The position numbers and the translations under genes are program-made. DNA of 64,000 bases from an uncultured bacterium (GTDB taxonomy: Bacteria > Bacillota_I > Bacilli_A > RFN20 > CAG-826): the NCBI GenBank assembly GCA_949296775.1, contig CASFQA010000002.1, positions 284,305-348,304 on the forward strand, in the 5' to 3' direction. Positions 26,308 through 34,287 of the stretch are shown in pieces. The notes under the pieces were generated by a model. The model saw only the letters and a program-made list of their open reading frames with translations, was not told the origin of the DNA and made no database searches. The stretch's first letter is position 1. The number at the start of each line of letters is the position of its first letter.

Positions 26308-27182
26308 CTACTCGGTTAGAGTTTTTTTGTTTTCTTCTCCAAAAAAGATTTCTGATACGTAGTGGTGAGGTATCCGCTGAGGCTCCGGAGGAAACTGCAT
26401 ATAATCGCCATATAAATATTTGAGTAGACCGTCGTAATTTGCTGGTGCGGCAGCTTTTCGCCCTTCAAATTCTAAGATGGTTTTTCCTTCAAATAGGTTG
26501 GCGGGATAGGCAGCGAGTATTGAGTCGCTCGCGTTGACCCAGCCTGTTGATTCGAAAGCGTGCTTGCGCATTATTTTGTTGCGCAATCCGGTAGCTTTTT
26601 TTGAGAACACCAGAAGAACGTTAACCTCGAAATGAGTTTAGCTATTCTTCCTAATATTGGGTGTTTGGATTTGCTGTCTGGAGCAAGGATGGCTCTTCTT
26701 GGGCGGCATTTGACTATAAGCATGTAGAAGAGAACCTTATGCAAAAAATATTTGATTTTGTGTTCAGGAGACGGAATGCTTACGACTGGGATGATGTCTA
26801 TGAATATACCTTTGGCCATGTCGCATCGTTGTTTCACATATTGTTCGTAGACAGTTCCGTTTTTCATTAGTTTGGCGAAGCTTTGCCAAGTTCTTACGTC
26901 TTTTTCTCGACAATCGAGGCGAAATCCGCTGTCGTCTTTGTGTTCATCGATGAAACGATAATAATCCTCGGCCGGCATATAGATGTCCAAATCGTCATCC
27001 CACGGGATGTATCCTTTGTGGCGGACGGCGCCAAGCAACGTCCCGCCGCAGAGCTGATACTTCAAATTGTGTTCGCGGCAATATTTTAGAAAATAATCGA
27101 AAATCTCTAATTGGGTTTCTTTCAGTCTTTTTCTCTCTTCTTCATTTAATGCCAAACAGGGCTTGATATTTTTCTTTTTCAT
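26308..27182 (-). pseudogene. LicD-family phosphotransferase, frameshifted at an A7 run
   Basis: The N-terminal frame (27182-26571) carries the LicD hallmarks [25 protein letters not shown] and [10 protein letters not shown], then ends prematurely with LPDCATK. The C-terminal frame (26610-26308) carries the family's closing part (LKYLYGDYMQFPPEPQRIPHHYVSEIFF). The two frames meet at seven A residues on the coding strand (T7 at 26596-26602 on the plus strand). One extra A would give a single continuous protein of about 290 residues. LicD proteins transfer phosphocholine or polyol-phosphate to glycans using a CDP-activated donor. The gene may be phase-variable, rescued by slippage, dead, or a sequencing artefact. 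Ribosome site AAAGGCGG before ATG 27182. Confidence 0.8.
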
Positions 27183-27374
27183 GGGAACCGCCTTTGAAGA
27201 TGCTTGCTTCTTTTTTCATATAGATGTGAGGCTATTCTACACAGAATAAGGTGTCTAGTCAGTGGCTGCTTAATGGGACTTATCGTATAGTTTGGTTGCT
27301 AGCGAATAATAAGTGAGAGTGCTATCATTTTTGCCGAAAAAGTTACTTGTTACCAATTTGAAGGCGGACCGCAA

Positions 27375-28424
27375 ATGACCGATAAACAGATTATTAATTC
27401 CAACTCTTTGTATCACGACGACCTTGCCTTAATGTTTTTGCCAGTGCATGAAAAATTTTTCAGAAAATCTTTCCTGATTACTGGAGGCTTGGGGCTTATT
27501 GGCTCAGCCATAGTCGATTACCTTATTTATCTAAATTTGGACCGGAACGCCAACATTAAGGTCACGGTAGCGGATATCAACGAAGAGTACTTTAAAACGA
27601 AGTTTGGCGATTGCGACTCTATTTCCTTTCTTTATCTAGATGCGCGACAACAATCCCCAATCTCCGGAGATTACGATTATGTTATTCACTGCGCCGGCAT
27701 CGCCTCGCCCGAGTTGTTTGTGTCCAAGCCGGTCGATACTTTGTTGTCTCATATCAACGGAACGCTAAGCGTCCTTGAGTATGGGCGCGAACATCCTAAT
27801 ACCAGCATGGTTTACATTTCTTCCAGTGAAGTTTATGGGGCCAAAGGTTGGCAGGATAGTTTTACAGAAGATAAATTCGGAACCATCGACGGAAACAGTC
27901 TCCGTTCCTCATATAGTCTTGCCAAGAAGACAGCGGAGCTTGCCTGCCATTCCTATGCCTATCAATTCGGAGTTAAAGTCAAGATGGTGCGACCTGGCCA
28001 TATTTTCGGGCCTGGGGCAACCAGGAACGATAAACGCATATCATCACAGTTTTGCTATGATGCAGCCGAGGGTAAAGATCTTGTATTAAAAAGCGACGGG
28101 AGCCAACTTCGTTCTTATTGTTATTCGCTTGATTGCGCTGCCGCCATTCTTTACCTTTTGCTTAACGGCCAGAACGGCGAGTCCTATAACATCGGCGCTA
28201 AACAAAAGACTACCATCCTTCAGATGGCGGAGACGATTGCCGCACTAGCGGGCGTTAAACTAGTAAAAGTCAAAGCTACCGCAGAGGAAAGGGCTGCTTT
28301 TAACCCGATGTGCGATTCGAGTTTAGAGACTTTAAAGCTCGAGGCTTTAGGATTTCGATATTTGTTTGATCCCAAAACAGGATTTGACCACACGATTAGG
28401 ATTTTAAAACAATTGATTCAGTAG
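27375..28424 (+). CDS. NAD-dependent epimerase/dehydratase (extended SDR)
   Basis: A 349-residue extended SDR: dinucleotide-binding GGLGLIGSAIVDYL near residue 37, then VIHCAGIASP, active-site serine in YISSSEVYG, and the YxxxK pair in SSYSLAKKTAE, followed by RPGHIFGPG. These enzymes act on nucleotide-activated sugars, usually UDP, dTDP or CDP forms. The AraD-like and IspD-like genes nearby suggest it works on a CDP-linked or sugar-phosphate intermediate for the LicD transferases, but it could be a UDP-sugar epimerase. Promoter: extended -10 TGCTATCAT (27320-27328). Ribosome site AAGGCGG before ATG 27375. It converges with the LicD gene, with only 5 bases between the stops. Confidence 0.85.
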   Translation: MTDKQIINSNSLYHDDLALMFLPVHEKFFRKSFLITGGLGLIGSAIVDYLIYLNLDRNANIKVTVADINEEYFKTKFGDCDSISFLYLDARQQSPISGDYDYVIHCAGIASPELFVSKPVDTLLSHINGTLSVLEYGREHPNTSMVYISSSEVYGAKGWQDSFTEDKFGTIDGNSLRSSYSLAKKTAELACHSYAYQFGVKVKMVRPGHIFGPGATRNDKRISSQFCYDAAEGKDLVLKSDGSQLRSYCYSLDCAAAILYLLLNGQNGESYNIGAKQKTTILQMAETIAALAGVKLVKVKATAEERAAFNPMCDSSLETLKLEALGFRYLFDPKTGFDHTIRILKQLIQ

Positions 28425-28429
28425 GTCCT

Positions 28430-29260
28430 TTATTTACCTTCGCCGAAATCAAGGTGTAGCGGGGCGTGGTTGATTCTTTTTTCGACCGGTGGCAACTCCA
28501 TGTAGTTACCGTATTGTTTTCTCAATACGTCGTCAGAGTTTGCCGGTATTGGAAGCGTTAATGATTCGAATTTTGCTTCTTTAAGCGGGAAATAGTTATA
28601 GTTGGATTCGACGGTAAAAGCAAAGCCACGGGTGCCGATGGTATGCGTATTTGTTTCGTTATACTTTCTTAAAGAGCGGTCGTATTTATCAAAAACCCAT
28701 TGTCGCTTAAATGGAATGGTTAATATGTGCATGAAGAATCTGACGGCAGATAAGACAATTCTTTTCGTTTTGCTATGAACTCCGGTGGCGAATCGATTTT
28801 GCTTCGCTATGAAGAATTGGCGCCAGAACCTTTGTTTCTTTTGAACTTTGGTTCTTGCTCTTTCATCATCCGGAAGATAGTCGTAGGGGAAGATGTCGAT
28901 AAATATGCCTTTCGGCACTTTTAGGCTTCGACTTGAACTCTCGGTGAACAGTGTGCCTTTCTTCATAACTTTGAGGAAATAGTACGGAGTTTTATTGTTG
29001 AGTTTAAAACTCGAAAGTTCAAACTCATCCGATAATTCTTGAGGGGCCAGCTCAATGAATTTTTCGTAGTCTTCTCTCATCATGGCGAAATCCATGTCGT
29101 CATCCCAAGGAATGAATCCTTGATGGCGGATCGTTCCTAATAAGGTCCCGGCGTGGGCAAACACTAAAAGGTTGTTTTTCTCGCATACACGGAGAATCTC
29201 GGCTGCAATTTCCAATTCGATATCGTGGATTTTATTTAACTGTTCTGCAGTATAAGTCAT
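28430..29260 (-). CDS. LicD-family polyol-/choline-phosphate transferase
   Basis: A 276-residue intact LicD protein: HAGTLLGTIRHQGFIPWDDDMDFAMMRED (the DDD cluster near residues 50-60 is the catalytic acidic site), PKGIFIDIFPYDYLPDDE, and the C-terminal LRKQYGNYMELPPVEKRINHAP. It is the third gene of the minus-strand set IspD-AraD-LicD. In human FKRP/FKTN, members of the same superfamily use CDP-ribitol made by an IspD-family enzyme. By analogy this enzyme probably adds a CDP-activated polyol phosphate (or choline) to the surface glycan. No clear ribosome site: its ATG is 12 bases after the upstream stop, so translation is probably coupled. Confidence 0.88.
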   Translation of the reverse strand: MTYTAEQLNKIHDIELEIAAEILRVCEKNNLLVFAHAGTLLGTIRHQGFIPWDDDMDFAMMREDYEKFIELAPQELSDEFELSSFKLNNKTPYYFLKVMKKGTLFTESSSRSLKVPKGIFIDIFPYDYLPDDERARTKVQKKQRFWRQFFIAKQNRFATGVHSKTKRIVLSAVRFFMHILTIPFKRQWVFDKYDRSLRKYNETNTHTIGTRGFAFTVESNYNYFPLKEAKFESLTLPIPANSDDVLRKQYGNYMELPPVEKRINHAPLHLDFGEGK

Positions 29261-29272
29261 GATCTAAGATGA

Positions 29273-29983
29273 TTATTGGCCATAATAAGCACTTTTCCCG
29301 TGTTTTCGGAGATAATGTTTTTTAGCTAAATCAGTATCGGAAATAGGTTTAACATTCGGGGAAAGCAAAGTAGTCAATAAAGCCATTTTGGCGATTTTTT
29401 CCATGGTAATCATGTTTTTGACTGCGTCAATGCCGGACTTTCCCCAAGAGAAAGGGCCATGGGAGCTTACGTTAATACCAGGAATTTCCTCTTTGGCTGA
29501 TTCGAGTAATGCCAAGCCGGTGTTTTTTTCGTAATCAGAATCGATCTCTTCTTTACTTAAATCCCTAGTGCATTTGATTGAAGAAAGGGCAAAATCCGAA
29601 TGAGTGGTGCCGTAATTAGGTATATCCTTCTTAGCTTGGGCCCATGCGACTAGGAATTCCGGGTGAGCGTGGCAAACGCCCATCACCGATGGAAACGCCT
29701 TATATATTACTAGATGGGTTGGTAAATCGGTTGATGGTTTTAGCCTTGATTCCAGGGTGTTTCCGTCCTCATCAACAACTACAATGTCGTCAACTGCCAT
29801 CGTTTCATAAGCAACTCCGGACGGCTTGATAAAAATATAGGTTTTCCCATCGAAGCATGACCGCTCGCTGACATTACCCCAAGTAAGCGGCGCCAGTCCA
29901 GCCGAGTAGAGATATAGATTGGCCTCTAGGACTTTTTCCTTTTCGTTCTTTATGAATTGACTAAAAGAGATGTTATCTTTCAT
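29273..29983 (-). CDS. AraD-like class II aldolase / L-ribulose-5-phosphate 4-epimerase
   Basis: A 236-residue protein matching AraD along its length: GNVSERS, IKPSGVAYE, the first zinc histidines in CHAHPEF, the third histidine in SSHGPFSWGK, then the AraD-specific ending HYLRKHGKSAYYGQ. AraD interconverts L-ribulose-5-phosphate and D-xylulose-5-phosphate using a zinc ion. No other arabinose-catabolism genes are present. Instead it overlaps the IspD-like cytidylyltransferase gene by 11 bases and precedes a LicD gene. A role in supplying a pentulose phosphate for a CDP-pentitol donor is therefore more likely than arabinose use. Confidence 0.88.
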   Translation of the reverse strand: MKDNISFSQFIKNEKEKVLEANLYLYSAGLAPLTWGNVSERSCFDGKTYIFIKPSGVAYETMAVDDIVVVDEDGNTLESRLKPSTDLPTHLVIYKAFPSVMGVCHAHPEFLVAWAQAKKDIPNYGTTHSDFALSSIKCTRDLSKEEIDSDYEKNTGLALLESAKEEIPGINVSSHGPFSWGKSGIDAVKNMITMEKIAKMALLTTLLSPNVKPISDTDLAKKHYLRKHGKSAYYGQ

Positions 29984-30689
29984 TTTTCGAAACCTCTAAC
30001 AGAGCTTTCATGATATCGAGGTCGTCTTGGGTAGTAAGTTTGACATTTTTCTCGGACCCTATCGAATAGTGAACCTTATAGCCTGAACCTAAGAGCATAT
30101 CGGCGGTTGCGATATAGGATTTGCCTTCTTTCCTAGCCTTCTCGTGCATCTCCAATAGCGTTTTTAGGCTTGCGCCTTGTGGTGTCTGGGTGCGTTTCAG
30201 AATGGAACGCGGAATAGTCCGGTCGGCTTCTGTGTTGCTGCCTTCAACGTTTTCTAAGATGACTTCATTACAAGGGATTACCGAGACGGCGTTGCCATGC
30301 TCTTTTATAACTTCGATGCAATCATCGATGATGGTTTTAGACACCAATGGCCTAATCGCGTCATGAATCAAAACAATGTCCCCTTCATCAATATGCGATT
30401 TTAAGAATCGAAGTCCGTTGTAAATCGATTCTTGGCCGGTGGATCCTCCAAGACAGTTACCAACATATTTTGTTATTTTATATTGTTTGGCGATGGCATC
30501 GATCATATGATCCCAACCCTCAACAGAAACAATTGCGATTCCATCGATGTTTTCGTCCTTTTGGAATGCTTCCATCGTATAAGATAGAACCGGGCGATCA
30601 AAGACGCTTAAGAATTGTTTAGGAATATCGGTTCCCATTCGAGCGCCGACGCCACCGGCAATAATTAGGGCATAAGTTTTATTGCTCAT
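29973..30689 (-). CDS. IspD/TarI-family cytidylyltransferase
   Basis: A 238-residue nucleotidyltransferase with the signature GGVGARMGTDIPKQF (residues about 12-26), the substrate loop LIHDAIRPLVS, and RTQTPQGAS. The family includes MEP cytidylyltransferase (IspD, isoprenoid synthesis) and the ribitol-5-phosphate cytidylyltransferase TarI/Bcs1. Its position as first gene of an operon with AraD-like and LicD genes favours the TarI-like role: CTP plus a polyol phosphate giving CDP-polyol and pyrophosphate. The -10 TATAAT (30713-30708, minus strand, preceded by GTG) and CGGAG lead into ATG 30689. Confidence 0.88.
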   Translation of the reverse strand: MSNKTYALIIAGGVGARMGTDIPKQFLSVFDRPVLSYTMEAFQKDENIDGIAIVSVEGWDHMIDAIAKQYKITKYVGNCLGGSTGQESIYNGLRFLKSHIDEGDIVLIHDAIRPLVSKTIIDDCIEVIKEHGNAVSVIPCNEVILENVEGSNTEADRTIPRSILKRTQTPQGASLKTLLEMHEKARKEGKSYIATADMLLGSGYKVHYSIGSEKNVKLTTQDDLDIMKALLEVSKNER

Positions 30690-30707
30690 TATTTAAATCT
30701 CCGAGGT

Positions 30708-30713
30708 ATTATA
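30708..30713 (-). promoter_or_regulatory. -10 box of the IspD-AraD-LicD operon
   Basis: TATAAT on the minus strand, 18 bases before the ATG of the IspD-like gene, with CGGAG between. A clear -35 was not found. Confidence 0.5.
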
Positions 30714-30832
30714 CACGGTAGGTTTTGTTTATACCCGATATACTAATTGTTTTTATGGTAAGAGAATTTGCGCGTTTGCCTATATTACTGAGGTTTCGAA
30801 TACAATTAGTTAATGTTTAGACGGTTTGATTT

Positions 30833-32113
30833 CTATGTTTCAGATTTGTGAGCGAATCTCTCAGAGATTTCCAAAAACCTCTCCGATTGTTCGTTGATTG
30901 AAAAATATTTCTTTGCTGTTTGAAATTGTTTGTCGTATATATCGGGATCGTTAAAACCGTTGGCAATATCTGATATTAAGGTCTCTAAATCGTTATTATT
31001 TGTTGCAATATAACAACATTTGTTTTCAAGCAGGAAGGAGATTGCCCCGGCGTCTTTGTGGCCAAAGGCAATAACTGGTTTTCCCATGCATAGAGTATCA
31101 CCTACTTTTGTAGATAGAGAATATTCAACCATTTTAACATCTGATTTTTTGTTTCCTTCGACTATTAGTAATGCTCCAGCTGATTGAGCAATATCTAGCA
31201 TTTGCGCATACGGTACTGGACCGTGCAAAATTAAATTTGTCAAATTTTTTTCTGGTTTTACCAAATTATAGTCCGCTGAATAAATATGAATTTTAATCTT
31301 TTTATTATATTTTTGTAATGCTTGCGCTATATCTATGAGTGAATCAAAACGTCCGAATTCCAAGTTGCCAAAGTAGTACCAATCTTTCGATAAATCTATC
31401 TCGCTAGATTTCGTTGGTTTTATATTTGATGCGATATAGATTACATCGCCAGGGACTTTAAAATGATCAGTGTATCTTCGCCTAATTTTTTCTGATTCGA
31501 AAACGCAACAAACGTCCCTACTCATGAGATTATTCACTACTTTGTCGAAACGTTTCCTGTATTGTTTGTTTAATAATTGCCCTTTGTATTCATCGTAAAA
31601 ATAGTAATCATCCATTATCGAAACAATAATTGGCAGGTTCAGTTTGTCCGCAAAATGAACGGCTATATCAAATATAAAAAAGTCCTTTGAGAATGCTAGG
31701 AAAATGCAGTTTGGGTTAAAATCACTAACAAATTTTTCCAATTCTTCAGTATCCCAATATTTTTTCTTCCAAATAAATTTCCTCAAAAATCGATATACTG
31801 GCCCCTTTTTCTTTGGCGTGAAACCTTTTTGAGAGGTTTCATAATTCCATTCGTTTGGCAAATCCTCAAATTTAAATATCCTTCCGACTTTTTTACGACC
31901 ATGCAATCTAGCTTTCAATAATTGTTTATCAGTTATTTGATATAAAAGCGAACAATGTCCTTTGCACGGAACTCGGCTGTCGGAAAATATTTGGACTAGG
32001 TTATTCTTGTCGAATTGATGGAAAAAGGAGTCGTATGATCGGGATTGGTTTGTCTTGTTGTATGGCTGTGCGGCCACAATTAGGATTTTTGGCTGTTTCA
32101 TAGTATTAGTCAT
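30833..32113 (-). CDS. Glycosyltransferase, GT4-like (GT-B fold)
   Basis: A 426-residue protein beginning KILIVAAQPYNKTNQSRSYDSF with two Rossmann-like halves. The donor-binding half includes DWYYFGNLEFGRFDSLIDIAQAL, ILHGPVPYAQMLDIAQSAGALLIVEG and STKVGDTLCMGKPVIAFG, the usual GT4 order. It probably transfers one sugar of the capsule repeat at the inner membrane face. The start overlaps the end of the upstream glycosyltransferase gene (ATG inside GATGACTAA), so translation is coupled. The DNA is AT-rich, as is common in capsule loci exchanged between strains. Donor and acceptor cannot be predicted. Confidence 0.8.
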   Translation of the reverse strand: MTNTMKQPKILIVAAQPYNKTNQSRSYDSFFHQFDKNNLVQIFSDSRVPCKGHCSLLYQITDKQLLKARLHGRKKVGRIFKFEDLPNEWNYETSQKGFTPKKKGPVYRFLRKFIWKKKYWDTEELEKFVSDFNPNCIFLAFSKDFFIFDIAVHFADKLNLPIIVSIMDDYYFYDEYKGQLLNKQYRKRFDKVVNNLMSRDVCCVFESEKIRRRYTDHFKVPGDVIYIASNIKPTKSSEIDLSKDWYYFGNLEFGRFDSLIDIAQALQKYNKKIKIHIYSADYNLVKPEKNLTNLILHGPVPYAQMLDIAQSAGALLIVEGNKKSDVKMVEYSLSTKVGDTLCMGKPVIAFGHKDAGAISFLLENKCCYIATNNNDLETLISDIANGFNDPDIYDKQFQTAKKYFSINEQSERFLEISERFAHKSET

Positions 32114-32897
32114 CAAAATTTGCGAAATCTGAATAGTATTGCTTGTGGGTTAATTTTTTTAAAAAGTTTTTTAGTTTTTGCGGAACATGTCTGCCTACGA
32201 ACGTTCGAAAGTTTAATGATATCGTTTCTTTTATAGACCTAATCGGTCTGTTGCTTATATATAAATTGTTTGTTTTTAGGAATTTATAAGCTTTTCTTAA
32301 ATATTTACCTTTTCTTATAGTGTCTTGGAACGGGAAAAGTTTTTTATTAGATACCCAGCCGCAGAAAAGGTTTTTTTCTTTTGCTCTTCGAGTCAATCGT
32401 ACTTCGAATTTCCAAGGATTTTCATTGTATTGCAGCATCTTTTTCAATTCGCTAGTTTTCCAAAAAGATGGATATAGATTTACCTCGTAAGTTTCTTTTG
32501 TGAGCGGCAAGAGATGAATCCCTTCTCCGCGGTCTATCCATCCTTTTGTTTTGGTTCTATTAAAAAGTCGAAGATAAGAGATGTTGTGCTCCGACATATA
32601 ATCGAGCAAACGGTTCATTCTTTTTTGGTCAATTTCATTAGACGGTAGATAGTCATCTAAAGTTAAAAAAACATAATCATCGCGGACGGTAGTTAAAGTG
32701 GCCCTTAGACGCTCCGTATATTCTCCCGGAAAATGCAAAAACGAACAAGGCAACGAATCGCCTAAGCCATTTGGCTTGTCGCTTATAAGAATAATTTGTG
32801 GGTGATTTGGCCAAAATTTGTCAAACAAAAACAAATTGTTCTGCCACAAATCGCTGAACTTATCACAAGTCGTAACAATGATGCTGTATTTTTGCAT
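32106..32897 (-). CDS. Putative glycosyltransferase, GT-A-like
   Basis: A 263-residue protein from ATG 32897. It opens with YSIIVTTCDKFSDLW and carries an acidic metal-site-like motif (YVFLTLDDYLP near residue 90), a GT-A arrangement. The rest includes LRLFNRT and a basic C-terminus (RHVPQKLKNFLKKLTHK) suited to membrane contact. It is the first gene of a two-gene minus-strand unit with the GT4-like gene. An extended -10 (TGATATAGT) ends 6 bases before the ATG and no ribosome site is present, so the mRNA is probably leaderless. Confidence 0.7.
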   Translation of the reverse strand: MQKYSIIVTTCDKFSDLWQNNLFLFDKFWPNHPQIILISDKPNGLGDSLPCSFLHFPGEYTERLRATLTTVRDDYVFLTLDDYLPSNEIDQKRMNRLLDYMSEHNISYLRLFNRTKTKGWIDRGEGIHLLPLTKETYEVNLYPSFWKTSELKKMLQYNENPWKFEVRLTRRAKEKNLFCGWVSNKKLFPFQDTIRKGKYLRKAYKFLKTNNLYISNRPIRSIKETISLNFRTFVGRHVPQKLKNFLKKLTHKQYYSDFANFDD

Positions 32898-32903
32898 AAT
32901 CAA

Positions 32904-32911
32904 ACTATATC
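32904..32911 (-). promoter_or_regulatory. Extended -10 of leaderless glycosyltransferase gene
   Basis: TATAGT (32909-32904, minus strand) with TG one base upstream. Six bases separate it from ATG 32897, so transcription would begin at or next to the start codon. Confidence 0.6.
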
Positions 32912-33135
32912 AATTATAGTTTTAAAAATTAATACAAGATAATGTTGCGTTCAAAAGTGGCGATTTTATGTGGACGGACCGAATTGGTAAATTGAGTTAA
33001 TCGGGTTTGGCGTGACTTATATACTTATATTTCGCCGGCCTATAGAATTTGCATATATGCTTTTGTTCAAGCTTGATGAAATGTGAGAGTTGTTCGACCG
33101 GCATAGATCGGTAATGCTTGTTGGGCATAAACGTT

Positions 33136-33164
33136 TTGCAATTTTCGCAGGCCACAACGATAAT
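33136..33164 (+). promoter_or_regulatory. Promoter of leaderless GT2 gene
   Basis: TTGCAA (33136-33141), 17-base spacer, GATAAT (33159-33164), then 6 bases to ATG 33171. No ribosome site exists. This is the clearest leaderless arrangement in the window. Confidence 0.65.
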
Positions 33165-33170
33165 CATAAT

Positions 33171-33989
33171 ATGAATTATTCGGTTCTTATGTCGGTTTAT
33201 CAAAAAGAAAAACCAGAATTTTTAAAAATGGCTATAGACAGCATTTTGGAACAGTCATTTAAAACGGATGATTTTGTTATTGTTAAGGATGGTCAGCTGA
33301 GCGATCTACTAAATCAGGTTTTAGAGGAGGCGGCAGCGAAAAATCCCGAGGTCGTTCACATTTTCGGGTATGGCGAAAACAAGGGTCTCGGTTTCGCGTT
33401 AAATTATGGGCTTCGATTTTGTAAAAACGAAATTGTCCTTCGAATGGATTCTGACGACTATTCGTTCCCCGATCGCGCCAAGATTCAAGTTAATCGGTTT
33501 ATACAGGATGGAATAGACGTATCATCTTCCGCTATCGTTCTTTTTGAGTCCGATCCTAATAACAGTTTCGGCAAACGTAATTTACCAATAAATTCAGAGG
33601 AGATTGTCAAATTCTCGAAGTCGAGATCACCATTTAATCACCCATCCGTGATTTTCAGAAAATCAAAGGTTTTAGAGGCGGGAGGCTATCAAACTTTGTT
33701 ATACAAAGAAGATTATTATCTTTGGATAAGAATGATTCAAAACGGCTGCAAATTTAATAATTTAGATTGCCCGCTTGTCGCGATGAGAATCGATAAAAAT
33801 ACGTTCTTTAAACGCAAAAACAAGGTTGTCTACAAAAGCGGAAAATGGCTAAACAAATATATGCTTAAAACAAATTATATTAATAAGGGCCAATATTTTA
33901 AAAACGCTATTATTAATTTTGCCAGACAACATTTGCCAGGATGGATTACTGCGAAGCTTACTGTAAAATATTGGAATTCAAAATGTTGA
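33171..33989 (+). CDS. Glycosyltransferase family 2
   Basis: A 272-residue GT-A enzyme: YSVLMSVYQKEKPEFLKMAI opening, VIVKDGQLSD, NKGLGFALNYGL, and the metal-binding LRMDSDDYSFPDR, followed by the acceptor-side INSEEIVKFSKSRSPFNHPSVIFRK. All GT2 landmarks are present. Start at ATG 33171, where the family similarity begins; the upstream frame to 33090 overlaps the promoter and reads as noise. It probably adds a hexose or similar sugar to the undecaprenyl-linked capsule unit. It diverges from the GT-A/GT4 pair across a 270-base gap. Confidence 0.9.
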   Translation: MNYSVLMSVYQKEKPEFLKMAIDSILEQSFKTDDFVIVKDGQLSDLLNQVLEEAAAKNPEVVHIFGYGENKGLGFALNYGLRFCKNEIVLRMDSDDYSFPDRAKIQVNRFIQDGIDVSSSAIVLFESDPNNSFGKRNLPINSEEIVKFSKSRSPFNHPSVIFRKSKVLEAGGYQTLLYKEDYYLWIRMIQNGCKFNNLDCPLVAMRIDKNTFFKRKNKVVYKSGKWLNKYMLKTNYINKGQYFKNAIINFARQHLPGWITAKLTVKYWNSKC

Positions 33990-34287
33990 TTTAAAGAGTT
34001 AAGTCCGTTTCAAAAGCCACGTCTTGCCGATGGGTAATCGGGCCCCGGTATATTTGGTTTTACATGGCCCGGACGGCCCCTCCTCCCCTTCCTCTAGGTC
34101 CTGGGTTGGTTTAAATGGGTTGTAACTAATGCGGCGTCATTAATGAAAATAACCATCAAAATTCGTTTTTTATGAGTTAGTTTATTTTAATTTGGTATGA
34201 GCGCTTTAAGTGTTGCTCCTAGGCGTTGCTTAACCGGTAATATTTGTATAAACTCACATTCAGTCTTCAAAGACTGATTAGATTAAA
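33990..34287. other. Intergenic region, about 300 bases
   Basis: No gene found. It contains a GC-rich patch (about 34040-34110) foreign to the AT-rich surroundings, TATAAA at 34247-34252 as a likely -10 for the flippase gene, and a perfect hairpin CAGTCTTCAAAGACTG (34261-34276) that would form the very 5' end of that mRNA, followed by an 11-base spacer without ribosome site before ATG 34288. Confidence 0.45.

Noticed and set aside
29273-29983. Arabinose catabolism operon
   Set aside because: The AraD-like gene has no araA, araB or arabinose transporter beside it. Its neighbours are a cytidylyltransferase and a LicD transferase.
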